Assembly: GCA_023313575.1 (NCBI GenBank)
Contig: JAJTTP010000006.1
Coordinates: 2,294,001 to 2,358,000 of the forward strand
Length of the DNA: 64,000 nt
Reading direction: 5' to 3'
Source: Eutypella sp. D-1
Lineage: Eukaryota > Ascomycota > Sordariomycetes > Xylariales > Diatrypaceae
Shown here one piece after another: positions 26,907 through 38,797 of the stretch. The position numbers were made by a program, and so were the translations under genes. The notes under the pieces are model-generated. The model worked only from the letters and a program-made list of their open reading frames with translations, made no database searches and had not been told where the DNA came from. Numbering within the stretch: the stretch's first letter is position 1; every line of letters begins with the position of its first letter.

Positions 26907-28058
26907 CTACTTCCTCTCTCTTGCATTCTCGGGAAGTAGGCCTTCGCGAACATACAGAGCGAGTGAAACGGTAGCTCCGGCCCCGATCGTAAAGTAGCCG
27001 CCAGTCAGCGCAAAGGCCAGGCCGAGATTCGAGAGCGGTGGCCCTCCAGGTACCCTAGACAGGGCAAGGAAGGCCCACGTCAAGCTGGCGACGCTGAAGA
27101 TGAAAACATCGTACTGCAAGTACAAGAAGGGCCCACGCGCCAGAATGTCGGGTACCCCAGCGGGTCCAGTGAAAGGGAATGGGACGTACATACGTACGAA
27201 GTTCGTCCCCTCATTAGTGCTAGTGAATATTCTTCCCATGGTGTAGAGGTGACCCAAGCCTGAGCATACGGCTGCGACCAAGTATGATGCTCGAGTCCAT
27301 GCATGGGCAGCACGGGCATCGCACTTCTGGCCACCGCTCCTTTCACCCCGAAGCCACGACGAGCTATTCGTTAAGGCAATTTGAATCAAGGATACCCAGA
27401 TGGGGTCGGCTTGCCATACCGCAAGGATTTCCTGATGGACTTCTGGAGAACGGGACTCCGGCCCGTTCCAAGTCGGCGCACTACCCACAACAGCAGGCAC
27501 GATTGCGCCTAGAAGGAAGCTCAACGGGATTGCCCTTGCTGCGTTGACATCGCGGACCTGCAGTACCTCGGTGCTGTCGATCCATATGAGATGATAAGCG
27601 AAGTAGAGAGGTAGTGATATGCCAGCACCAGCGCACTGCCACAGCAGCGCGAAAACGAGTGGCCTGAGATCAGGTTAGAACCAATCAAGCCATTTGGTAC
27701 AAGCATAATCTCACCTTTCGATAGACCACGGTTTTTTCCCAGGTCGACACATCTCCACATACAGCCATACAAAGGCCGATTGAAGGGTCGAGTAGCCCTC
27801 GAACACAAGTAGTTGGTAGCCCTCATCGGAACCATTGGTGGCGTAATAGAAGAAGGCAACGAGGAGACTGAGCAGGTAGTCGATAGCAAATATGCCCGTA
27901 TAACTGTTTCTTAGTCCGACATCTTCGTTCAACCGGCCGTGCCACGCTGCTAGCAAGAGTGCCTTGAGTCCGCCGTTGAGGAACAATATTCCCCAGAAAA
28001 GAAAAACGGCGAGCGCCGCTAGGGCACGGTAGCAAAAGACAGGCATTTTGATCCCCAT
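26907..28058 (-). CDS. AscI-like membrane terpene-cyclase-family protein
   Basis: Two exons (28058-27715 and 27663-26907; intron GTGAGA...CTCAG with a CTAACCTGA branch region) encode 366 residues. Several strongly hydrophobic segments span the chain (about residues 8-35, 50-75, 115-140, 155-175, 240-260, 290-310 and 325-350), so it is a multi-pass membrane protein with no soluble catalytic domain. The segment starting FALLWQCAGAGISLPLYFAY is typical of fungal AscI-type proteins encoded in polyketide and meroterpenoid clusters. Some members cyclise farnesyl-epoxide intermediates; a family member (from memory, DEP1) also occurs in the depudecin cluster, whose product is not a terpenoid. No prenyltransferase is encoded nearby, so terpene cyclisation here is doubtful. 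It shares a divergent promoter with the HR-PKS. Confidence 0.78.
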
Positions 28059-28839
28059 GTTGGCATGCCCTCCATTCTAGAACGGACAGGGTCCAGGAGG
28101 GTCGTCGATCAATTTATAAAATTTGCCGACTGGTATCTGAGGTGCTTGTGGATCTGGTGATGTGTAACACCGACGTATATGCTGCGTAATGCAGGCACAT
28201 GCACTTACCTATCGGCGTCTCATCGGTTCTGTCACCGCTGGAATAGTTCTGCCCCCATCTTGAGGTGTGGAAACCGATAATTGTCCATCGGTTCTCGGCA
28301 GGTCTATTGGCTTGACGGGTGCCTACCAAATTGATGGGATAGCCTTCGGTGTAAAACCCCCCAAGCATCGAAAGCTTGATCGATCATCTACTCCGGTTCG
28401 GGCAGGCGGATATCACTGTGCATTTGCGATATGCCACGTCTCCAAACTAGGCGGGTCTAGAAATGTGCATAATGAGGAGCAGGTTCACAGCCCAATCAAA
28501 TGGAAACGAGCTGGTCCGAGAAGAGCAAGGTGACTACGGAGCTACATTCGGATGTTTCGAGAATGGCTACCCAAGGAACTAGTAGAAGCGGCAAGCTACC
28601 GTAGGGCATCTAACCATCTTAGTCTGCCGTGCCCATCCTGATAGTCGAGTCTCTGGTATCCACACAACGGTGAGGTGTCGGTGGCGCCGCGTATATGGTA
28701 ATGGTAAGCTTCAAATCGACCTGGAGCATGCACGATAGGTATATAAGTAGATGGTGTGTGTATCAGCAAAGTCAGTGACAGTTCGCATTCCAAAGCAGCG
28801 AAGTTATTTGCCTCACGAGATCAAAGTCAAGTAGCAGTC
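28059..28839. promoter_or_regulatory. Divergent promoter region between AscI-like gene and HR-PKS
   Basis: The 780 bp separate two genes transcribed away from each other. TATATAAG at 28740-28747 lies about 95 bp before the PKS start codon and is a good TATA-like element for it. The region also holds the repeated ATCGGTT sites described separately. No gene is visible inside. Confidence 0.65.
28222..28293. promoter_or_regulatory. Candidate Zn2Cys6 binding sites: ATCGGTT repeats
   Basis: AACCGAT (28272-28278) and ATCGGTT (28287-28293) form a perfect inverted repeat with an 8-nt spacer. The 10-mer CATCGGTTCT at 28286 is repeated directly at 28221. The pair contains an everted CCG-N12-CGG, a format used by Zn2Cys6 dimers. 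The site sits in the divergent promoter of two cluster genes, and a Zn2Cys6 regulator is encoded at 49049-51705. The link to that regulator is inference; I did not find the same site in the other cluster promoters. Confidence 0.4.
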
Positions 28840-31800
28840 ATGTCTCCAAATATGATACGGAGCAACAGGCCAGAGCAGTCTGCTCTTGAGCCCATTGCTA
28901 TCTGCGGCATGTGTACGTTTTCTCCCACCCCGAATGTTTTAAACTATGGCTGACTGTTGCCTTTGCGCGTATGTATAGCATGCCGGCTGCCGGGCGGCGT
29001 CGACTCGGCTTCATCGTTCTGGAACATGCTTGTGGAGAAGCGGACGGGGCAGACGCCAAGAGTCCCGGAGTCCCGCTTTAACATCGATGCTCACTATCAC
29101 GAAGACCGGGACCGACCGGGCTCGTTCAACGTCGCCGGAGGATACTTCCTCGACGGAAAGCCGGACGATTTCGATCCTAGCTTTTTCAACATGACACCCA
29201 TTGAGGCCCAATGGCTGGATCCGCAACAACGACGGATGCTCGAGGTCTCGTACGAGTGTCTGGAATCTGCTGGGCTGACGCTAGACCAAGTTGCCGGGTC
29301 CAATACGGCCGTATTTGTCGGGTCCTTTACGTCAGACTATCGTAAGAAAAACCATGTGGAGCCTTTCTCCGACCGTCAACTAATAATTTACAGAGCAAAT
29401 GTCAACTCGGGAGCCTGATTTCCGGCATAACTATGCAGCCACTGGAGTGGACCCGGGAATCATCAGCAATCGGATCGGGAACATTTTTAACCTCAACGGA
29501 CCAAGGTACGTCGGGAATAGAGCACAAGGTGGCAAGGACAGAAGCTAATGCTACAGGCTTAGTTTTACCATCAATACGGCCTGTTCTTCATCCATATATG
29601 CATTGCATAACGCGTGTCATGCTCTTCGCGCACGTGACTGCGAAGCGGCCATCGTCGGGGGCGTCAACTTGATTCTTACTGTGGATCAGCACATGAACAC
29701 GGCCAAGTTGGGAATATTGTCACCGACATCGACATGTCATACGTTCGATGCATCTGCGGACGGCTATGGTCGGGCTGAAGGAGCCGGTGCTTTATACGTG
29801 AAGCGTTTGTCTGACGCGATTCGAGATGCGGATCCAATAAGGGGCATCATTCGTTCCACTGCCGTCAACACGTAAGATACCTTCCCAAGGGCAGATAATA
29901 TTTGCATTGATGAACATACTCTTACTTCATTCCCATAACAGTAACGGCAAGATCGAGGGAATGGGCATCACGCATCCCAGTGGCCAGAACCAGGAGCGTG
30001 TTGTACGCATAGCATACGATAAAGCTGGCCTTGATCCACGATTTACCGCATATGCCGAGTTACACGGGACTGGTACGCCGGTCGGGGACCCGATCGAGGT
30101 TAAGGCTATTTCACGGGCCTTAAATGACGAACGTCCCCAGGACCACCCTCTGCTTGTTGGCGCTGTAAGTAACCTTATTCGATGATCTGAATAGGATAGC
30201 TAACGAGAATGACGAAAATAAGGTTAAACCCAATATCGGCCACAGCGAAGCTGCAAGCGGCATCTTTGCCGTTATGAAGGCGGCTTTAATGACAGAATCC
30301 GCCATGATCCCCGGCGTTGCGCTGTTTCAAAATTTGAATCCCGAGAGTAAGCACCTAGACCTCCCCATATATAGTCTCTAAACCAGGCTCAACTGATCAC
30401 CCCCGATGCAGTCTTGGAAGAAGATTGGAATGTCAAGGTCCATGCCAACACCGCGCCATGGCCTAAGGACTCGCAAATCCGTCGAGCAAGTGTGTCTTCC
30501 TTCGGCTACGGTGGCACGAACGGGCATGTTATTGTCGAGTCGGTGGACTCCTTGTATCCTTTCTATGACCATGGCAAACGAAAAGCGGAAGCCAGTTACG
30601 ATCACTCATCCAAGAGGCCCCTTCTCTTGTGCTTTTCCGCCCATGACAAACCTACATTATCGCGAAATATCCAGGCCATCAGTGATGTAGCCGCAGATTA
30701 CTACACTGCCGATCTGGCACATACTTTGAATCTGCATCGGACGAAATTCCCTCACAGAGCCTTTACGATTGTGTCAGAGGGCCAAGAATCCAAGGCTTTC
30801 GCGTCGGAAGCGCTAAGAAGAGCAGTTCTTCCCAAGAAGCAGGGAGGTGTTGGGTTCATCTTCACTGGTCAAGGGGTATGTTTCTTCCTGACACTTCGCG
30901 GCAAGGCCAAGACTAACATAGCGACTACAGGCGCAATGGGTGGGCATGGGGAAAGTCGCACTTTCGCAGTTCCCCACGATGCTTGACACTATTAGTAAGC
31001 TCGACCGGGTGTTGAGCAAATTAACTCCCAAGCCATCGTTTTCTCTGACTGAAATGCTCCTTTGCGATACCGGAACGAATGGTGACAGGATCAACGACGC
31101 CGAGGTTGCACAGCCTTTATGCACGGCGATCCAGGTCGCAATCGTCGACCTCTTTTCTCAGTGGAACATCACACCGATAGTCAGCATCGGCCACTCATCC
31201 GGAGAGATAGCAGCTGCCTACGCAGCTGGCTTGATAAGCGCCCCGGAAGCAATCATTGTGGCCTTCTGTCGCGGTCGGGCAGTACGCACCTCTGCTCCTG
31301 GCTCTATGCTTGCTGTTGGACTCGGAGCTTCGGACGTAGGCGACTTCCTATGTGATACTGACAATGTATACATTGCCTGTGAAAACTCGCCAGGAAGTGT
31401 CACTCTAAGCGGCGACGCCGAAGCCATCGTCAAGCTCTCCCAAGAGATGAAAGCAAAGGGCATTTTCGCTCAGGAGCTTAACACGGGACGGGCATACCAC
31501 TCGCCTTACATGGGCCCTGTAGGAGAAGAATACGACACCATATTGCCGCAGGCTCTCACCGTACTTACTGAAGACGACTTGCTCTGGCGCCATTCAAGAT
31601 CGCATATGATCTCGTCCGTTACAGGGAAGCCCCTCTCGGAAGTATCCATCAACCCAGGCTATTGGAGCACGAATCTTCGACAGAGGGTGCTATTTGACAC
31701 AGCCGTCCGGCATATGGGCTCAGACAAGGAGTTCGACCAAGTCAGCACAGTCATCGAGATTGGGTGTCACTCGGCCCTTTCGCGCGCCTTCAGGCAGATT

Positions 31801-34800
31801 GGCCTTGCCGATAAGACCTACATACCCTCACTTATAAGGAAGAAGGATGATGCAGATCAGCTCCTATCCGTGGCGGGCTCTCTCTTCCTCGCTGGGTACC
31901 CAGTTGACCTGGATGAAGTCAATTTTGACCACGCGCAAGAATTTGGCGCATTCCGTAAGTCGAAGACTCAGTACCTGCTCGTCGACCTGCCGCCCTACCA
32001 GTGGAACTACGAAAAGCAGTACTGGGCTGAGCCGCGGGCGAGCGCCGAGCAACGCGCTCGGACTCACCCTCGTCATGACCTACTGGGAAGCCGAGTAGCC
32101 GGGCTCTCAAACAGCTGCAAGGCCTGGCGTAACGTCCTACGACTCCGCGACGTGCCATGGCTGAAAGACCACAATGTAAGTCTCTGCTATTACTCGAAAT
32201 AACCTTAGATAGTTACTAACATTGGATCGTAGCTTGGCGGCGCCGCCGTTTTCCCTGCAGCTGGGTATCTATCGGCTGCTATCGAAGCACTTCGACAAGT
32301 CCACGAAGCGGAAGGGCGGACCTTCCATGGTGTGGATATCCGCGATGTCGACATCAAGACGGCCTTGGTGGTGCCTGAAAGCGACGGAATTGAGATTGTA
32401 GTGTGTCTGCATACTATGAGCGGCTCAGACGTACGTACCTTCTCCGGACATCTTCAACCCTCATTATATTATTTACCGAAACCAATTCTTGTATCCAACT
32501 ATTTGCGGAGCCTAATTCTCTTCTTCTTCTTCTGAAATTACGTACTCTTATCGATGATGCTGATAACTGACGGTAACCCTTTTAGTGGCATACATTTTCA
32601 CTCGAATCTGTTGATGACGGCCACTGGACCTTGCATTGCGAAGGGAAAATATCCGCTAGCCGCGCTGATGTGCTTTCAAGGAACCATCCAGTGGACGAGT
32701 CAGCACTTACACAGCGTGTGTCTGGCAGGAGATGGTATAATGCCTTCCACAGGGTCGGCTTCAACTACACGAATACGTTCCAGCGGCTACAGGATGCCCG
32801 GACGGACCGTTCCCTCCACCACGCTGCCGGCGACGTATTGGTCTCGCAAGAATCCGGTGTGATGAACGGGGAATCCAGACACATGATCCACCCATCCACG
32901 ATTGATGCATGCTTGCAGCTTATCATTATCTCCATACATGCCGGAAAGCATAAGGAGATGCCCTGGGGCGTCGTACCGACGCGTATCGGGAAAGTCGTCA
33001 TGACCTTCCCCGACGATAATTCCGCTGTTATTGGAACTGCTGTGGCATGGACGGATAGCCTCGAAAATCGTCGCTTCAATACTCATACTATTCTGGAGGG
33101 TGCTGGTGGTAAGCCTCTTATGGATATTGAGAACCTAACTTGTGTTCCGTATGAGGCGGCTATACCTGCCCACACTCGAGATGTTGGGGACCCCGAGCCC
33201 TTCTCAGTCGTGAGGTGGAAGCCAGACATCGCTACACTTGCGGTAGAGACAAGTCGATCTGAGAGCATCGACCAGATCCTCGAGCTTGTGTGTCATCGAA
33301 AGCCCGTGAAGACCGCCATCATTTGTGGCTCTCCCTCACTAGAGGTGCTGAGTTCCATTTTGGAAGTCCTACCCAAGAGCTCTGCCGTCACGATCGGATT
33401 CGCTGGCGAGCAAGCGACCAATCTCCCGGAGAGTCTACAAGCACGTGTTGCTCTAAAGACCCTAGCTGTGTCTCGTGAAGGTTGGCCGGATGATCTCGAT
33501 GGCCAGCTCTATGATGTAGTCATCGTTGACTTCTCGAGTCTCGAGGCTTCGGAGACAGATACCACCCCAACGAAACTCCTGCCTTTTGTCAGAACCGGTG
33601 GGTGGCTCCTTGGCTCACAGCGCGACTTCTCCATCGTTGAGTCGACCCTGAACTTCAACAAGCACTTCGCCTTGATGAAGACTGAAGCAGAAGCTCCGAA
33701 TGATATAAAAGACAATTCCCATGACATCACTGTTCTCTCGGCATCACCCACCCATTTCGATGGTCAAAACTTGACAGATATCTTATCTAGTTGCGGAAGG
33801 GCGATTCATCAAAAGGATATCACCAGCTTCTCCTCTGATACGGATCACTGCGTCTTGATTGATGACACAGCAGGCACCTTCCTTCCGTCCTTATCTGAAC
33901 AGGACTTCGGAGGTCTCAAGTCCGTACTAACCTCAGGAGTCTCCGTGCTGTGGCTGACTCGGGGAGTGAAAGAAGGCCACTCTGCTGAGGGTGGCATGGC
34001 GGAAGGTTTCCTTCGCGCTATTCGCTCAGAGCAGGCGTCAGCGAGAGTTGTCCTGTTAGATATCAGCCATGGCGAGAAACCGCAAGATATCACGCAAGCT
34101 GTCATCGCAAAACTGGATTCTGTAGCCACTAAGGACTCAGGAAATGACACCGAGTTTTGGCTGCACCGTGGTGTCCTGCATATCCCCCGACTCCAACCTC
34201 GCGCAGATCTGAACCGCGAGTGGGGTGGATCAGAGAGGCCAGTAGATACTCCTACGAGACCATTACCGGCGCCTACCCCGCTTAAGGGCGCCATACGGGA
34301 TGGCGATCTTGTGTTTGAACCGGAGTCCCAACAACTGAGCCTGGCTTCAGACGAAGTAGAGATCCAGGTTGAGGCGTCTGAGTTACAACTGGCCTCAGGC
34401 CGAAACATACTGCTTTGTGGAACTGTCATCCAGGCAGGGACTTCGATTGATGAGTCTGTCCTCGGAAAGCGCGTGGTCGCCTTTGGCCAAAATGGGCTTC
34501 GAACTATCGTGAGGACATCCACGTATATTACTGTGGGAAATGTGGATGTGGCCATCCGACCTGAGAACCTCCTTGCGGCTCTAGTCACCCTCCAGCCTTT
34601 AGTCCATGCATACCTTCTAGGTGGCAAAATTGATGGCCAATCACAGGTTATGGCACTTCCTGGCCCAAAGTCCACGACGACTATGTTTCTCTTGCTCGCA
34701 AAGGCTCTGGGGTTCAATCCCTGCATTGTCGTCTCATCCCTGGAAGAAAGGCAAGAGTATATGTCCGCATTCTCGCTTGCCGAGGACGACGTACTCCTTT

Positions 34801-36597
34801 CTAGCGACGTGGAGGATCTAGTGATTCACATGGAGAAGAGGTCGCAGCAGTCGTCCCTGTCGGTCATTGCACACGACTTTTCTGCCTTGGCACAACAAGC
34901 CTGGAAGAGAATGCCTGCCTCCGGCAGGTTTCTCTTGTTGATGAATAGCCCCTCTGTTCCCGAAGCACTTGATTCTCAGCCGTTCATGCGAGGTGCCAGC
35001 TTTGTGCCGGTAAGCACGAAGAGCCTGCATTTGAAAACCGCTGTAGATGTTCTGGGAAAGTCGTTGTCCTTTATCGAGACACATCCAGAGCTCCTCGGCA
35101 GTAGGGATGCAGCAGCTGCGATTGTCGACTCTCGCACTCTATCAGCAAAGGAGGCTCAGAGCGTGGAGCTAGAGGGGCAGAATCTGGTGTTGAGGTACCA
35201 CCAGGAGGAGAACCTAGCAAATGTATGTCTTTAAGGAACCACCCCCCCCCCCTTTACCAGCAACGGAACCGAGCGCTAACCATCTACAAGACTTCTGTAC
35301 TCTCGCCCGACGGGACGTATCTTTTAGTAGGCTGTCTAGGCGGCCTAGGTCGAAGCCTCACTAAGTGGATGATGGAGCGCGGCGCGAAACACTTTGCCTT
35401 CATCTCGCGGTCAGGGGCCGACAAACCTGAGGCGGCTAGAATCGTGGCCGGGATCGAAAAGTTTAAGGGGACATCGGCAAAGGTATACCGCGCCGACGCG
35501 TCTGACGAGGAAGCTGTGCAGCGCATAGTCCTCTCGCTACAGGAAGAACGCCCTATCCGCGGCGTTGTGCACGCAGCCATGGTTCTCAAAGTACGTTGTC
35601 TCTTCATTTTTTTGGGGCTGAGCAGTTTCTCAGACCAGATGTGGCCTCGAAATAATACTAACAAGTTGATATTTAGGATGGTATGTTCGAGCAGATGGAT
35701 TATGAGTCCTTCACGGCCGCCATCACGCCCAAGGTGCGCGGCGCACTCAGCTTGCACCGGGCGTTGGGCAGCCTCGAGCTCGACTTCTTCGTCATGACGA
35801 GTTCTATCTCGGCGGTACTCGGTAACATGGGCCAGAGCAATTATAGCGCGGCCAACAGCTTCTTGGATGCGCTCGCCCGGCACCGCACCACCCACGGTCT
35901 AGCTGCCACGTCGCTGGCGCTACCCATGGTTCTCGATGTTGGCGTCGTGGCCGAGGACGACGCCCTCGAGACCGCCCTCCTCCGCAAGGGCTTGTACGGA
36001 ATCAGCGAGCACGAAATGCTTCGCGGTTTCGAGGTCGCCATGTCATCGCGACCCTCGTCTTGCTCCACTCCATCTTTGTCTTATTGCGTGGACGACAGCC
36101 ACCAACTTGTCATGGGAATGGAGACCTACGAGCTCGGCCGCGCCATTTCCGCCATTTCGAACAGCAATGCAGACCTGTACTGGATCGGCGACGCTCGTTT
36201 CTGTCATATCCGCGCCGCGCTCGAAGGGGCTAACGACGGAAGCGAGGGTAGCAGTGACAGCGTTAACAAGAGTACGGGCGAGAACTTCGCCGTCACAGTC
36301 GAGGCGGCGCGAGCCGCGGGGGGGACCGACGCTGCCATCACTGCCATAGCGGCATACATCGCCCAGCGCATGTCGGGCATCCTGATGATACCCGTCGACG
36401 ATTTTGAGCTCGATGGGCCTTCGCTTGGTAGTTACGGGTTGGATAGCATGGTCGGGGCGGAGATGCGGTCATGGCTATTCAAGGAGTTCGGGCTCGACTA
36501 CCCCTTCCAGAAACTCCTCGCGCGGACGCTCACCTTCAATGCCCTGGCGGAAGTCGTGGCGGCTAAGATGGGCATCGTTGGGCAGGCGGAGACATAA
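28840..36597 (+). CDS. Highly reducing polyketide synthase, KS-AT-DH-(ER degenerate)-KR-ACP
   Basis: Twelve exons (28840-28912, 28979-29341, 29394-29505, 29563-29871, 29942-30164, 30223-30346, 30412-30875, 30931-32175, 32233-32430, 32586-35222, 35291-35590, 35677-36597) join in frame into 2322 residues. The KS has TACSSS (Cys190), HGTGTP (His327) and GHSEAASG (His367). The acyltransferase has FTGQG and GHSSGE (Ser645). The DH has DHNLGGAAVFPAAGY (His970) and HPSTIDA (Asp1144). The ER region (about 1600-1900) lacks the glycine-rich NADPH loop and is probably inactive. The KR has GCLGGLG (1930-1936) and SNYSAANSF (Tyr2072). The ACP has GLDSM (Ser2273). No methyltransferase or thioesterase domain is visible. 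It should make a ketoreduced, dehydrated, unsaturated, unmethylated chain. The exon 10/11 acceptor could instead be the CAG at 35267-35269, also in frame. Confidence 0.95.
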
Positions 36598-37472
36598 TGA
36601 GATGGATAAATAGATAGAAGTTCCCATTCCTATTTGTCCAGGATTGGGCCATTACGGCTGGTTCTACTGGTTTCATAGATTTTCTTTCATGTATTTTCAG
36701 CGTCATGAGGCTTTTTTAGCGGTATCGAGTACGATTTGATGAATATAGATAGATACATGGCATGGCATTGGTGCTTGAAACACGGTGATATTGGAACAGT
36801 GTGACTTGGCGCTCTTTCCCACTATTTTGGTTTAAATATCTCCCAGTGCTGTGCCGCATCCTCAGGGGTTAACCAGGGCAAAATATCAAAGCCAAAGCGG
36901 CTATCAATCTGCCTGTATTAAGAAACCCACAACGTCATACTGCTGGTATTATGCCATAGGCGGCCATGGGAAAAAAGATGGGGGAAATCTAGTCGGTGAA
37001 GTGAGAACGAGAAGAGACGAAAAATTTGTACGACCAATTATATCATTACATACAGTACATGTTGTCTGTACCTTGGTATCAATAACGACAGGTGCGGGAC
37101 TGTCCCGACGAAGCAAATCTATATATATACGGCAGATACTGAATAGACAGTCGACGTCCGCGACGAATTAGAAATCAAGGCCAGCTAAGGATAGCCCAAT
37201 TCTAATTTTCAACAACTCTGCGATACCAGCCAAGAGGCTGGCTACCACCAAAACCATAGCGGCCCATTTCTACCACCCAAGACATCATCTAGCCTAGGCC
37301 GTGTCGCGTCTAGCGTATAGGTATCAAACCTCACAGATTCTTGCTGCGCCACCATTTCGCGGAGCGTTGAAATATCTTGACGCCAGACCCGTTACATGAA
37401 CCCCTTTTGGAGGGTTTACCGGGTCGAGCCAGGAGGTAGTAGAGTGGGCCTCCGATGCAGTTCGGGTAGTCA
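36598..37472. other. Intergenic, 3' ends of two convergent genes
   Basis: The HR-PKS and the Pth11-like gene converge here. The short ORF at 36851-37171 shows no domain or plausible composition. No tRNA or repeat was recognised. Confidence 0.6.
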
Positions 37473-38797
37473 TCACCTCGGTTCGTTGAATTGATCATAT
37501 TGATGGATTTCGGATCGTACCATGATCGTGTTCTGGGAAATGGGCTCGTTCGTCACTGCTCCCTTGCTGATGCTGGTCAGGGCTACTTCATCCTCCTGGT
37601 TCGTACTGGCGTCGTCCGTCGTCCCAAATCGGATGTAGCTGTTTCCCACCCGACTGGCCTTGGTTCCATAGCCATAATCCCTGCTCGACTGGTTTCCCGT
37701 CCCGCCGGATGATAAATTTCTTTTTGCGAGACGAAAGAGCGGGCGCAAGTTTGGCAGGCACGCCGATACGATGCCGAACGCTGGTTCAACCGACGACCAG
37801 AGGAACACCTGGGCTTGTGCCCGAGTTATGTCGACGGCCTTGGTGAACTCGACGAAGGCCCAGATACGGACGACACTGGCAACACATACACTGGAACAAG
37901 GCACGCCGTTAGTTTGCGTGATAATCCGGCTGACTTTGGGAGGGTACGTACAAGCTTCCCAGTAGCATGACACCGCAGACAGCGATCTTCCTCTTGGTCG
38001 ACATCTGAAGCTGCATAATCTCGGGTATGGGAACTACTAGAACGACAATGTCGTTGACCATGTTGATGACAGTCAGGCTCACGAAGGCAGCATTAGTGTC
38101 AATGCAAGTGCCCGTTGCGCCAACAAACTGAGTCCAGAAGAAGGATGCGGGCCGGCAGAGACCAGAGGCCACGCCCCAGATGGTAATTGGGTAGCCGGTA
38201 CAAAGGAAAGCGGCGAATGCAAGGCGGATATGAAACCATTTCGTGCCTCTTTCGAATAGTCGGCGATAGAATAGTAGAATGGACAGCTTTGTGAACGAAA
38301 CGCTACCGGCGTAGACATAGGTGTAGGCGAAAAGCAACTAGGATCAGCGAGTTAGGAGATATCAATCTGGGCGCCACTAGCCAAAGAAAGGGCCATACTC
38401 TGAAGATATCGGAAACTTCCTGGGGATTCAAAGACCAGACGTGCCTGCCAGCGCCGGCCTGAGCACCGAGAAGAGTGATGGCGAGTGTACCGAAGGTGAA
38501 AATCTAGTCATGGTCAGCAGTGTAGAAAAGACGTAAGACAAGAGCGGAGATCCTCGGAAGGAAGTTAGATGTTAGACAAAAAGTTAGACATACGAGTGCA
38601 ACGACCATCAGCCAGTCATCGGTCATCATACCGAAACTCTGTAGGTTTCTGGCCCATAGCCGTAGAGCCAAGGCAATGGCAGCGAGGCTTGTGCATACAA
38701 TTGCAACTACGCTGATTGCTGTCTGCTGGGACGAGGCCAGATCGATTCCGGGAGGAGGGGGGCCAAAGGCCGCCAAGATAGCTGGATGGACCTCCAT
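37473..38797 (-). CDS. Pth11/SAT4-like fungal rhodopsin-fold integral membrane protein
   Basis: Four exons (38797-38594, 38503-38399, 38337-37952, 37890-37473; introns GTATGT, GTATGG, GTACGT with TAG or CAG acceptors) give 370 residues. The start at 38797 is the first Met of the exon leading into the first helix. Seven hydrophobic segments precede a polar C-terminal tail of about 110 residues. Family features include WARNLQSFGMMTDDWLMVVA after helix 1, YAGSVSFTKLSILLFYRRLF, and a Cys in the loop reading GLCRPASFFWTQF. Such proteins are Pth11-like receptors or the membrane 'rhodopsin domain' proteins often found in fungal metabolite clusters. Their biochemical role is generally unknown. No CFEM domain is present. 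Whether it belongs to the cluster is uncertain. Confidence 0.85.
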
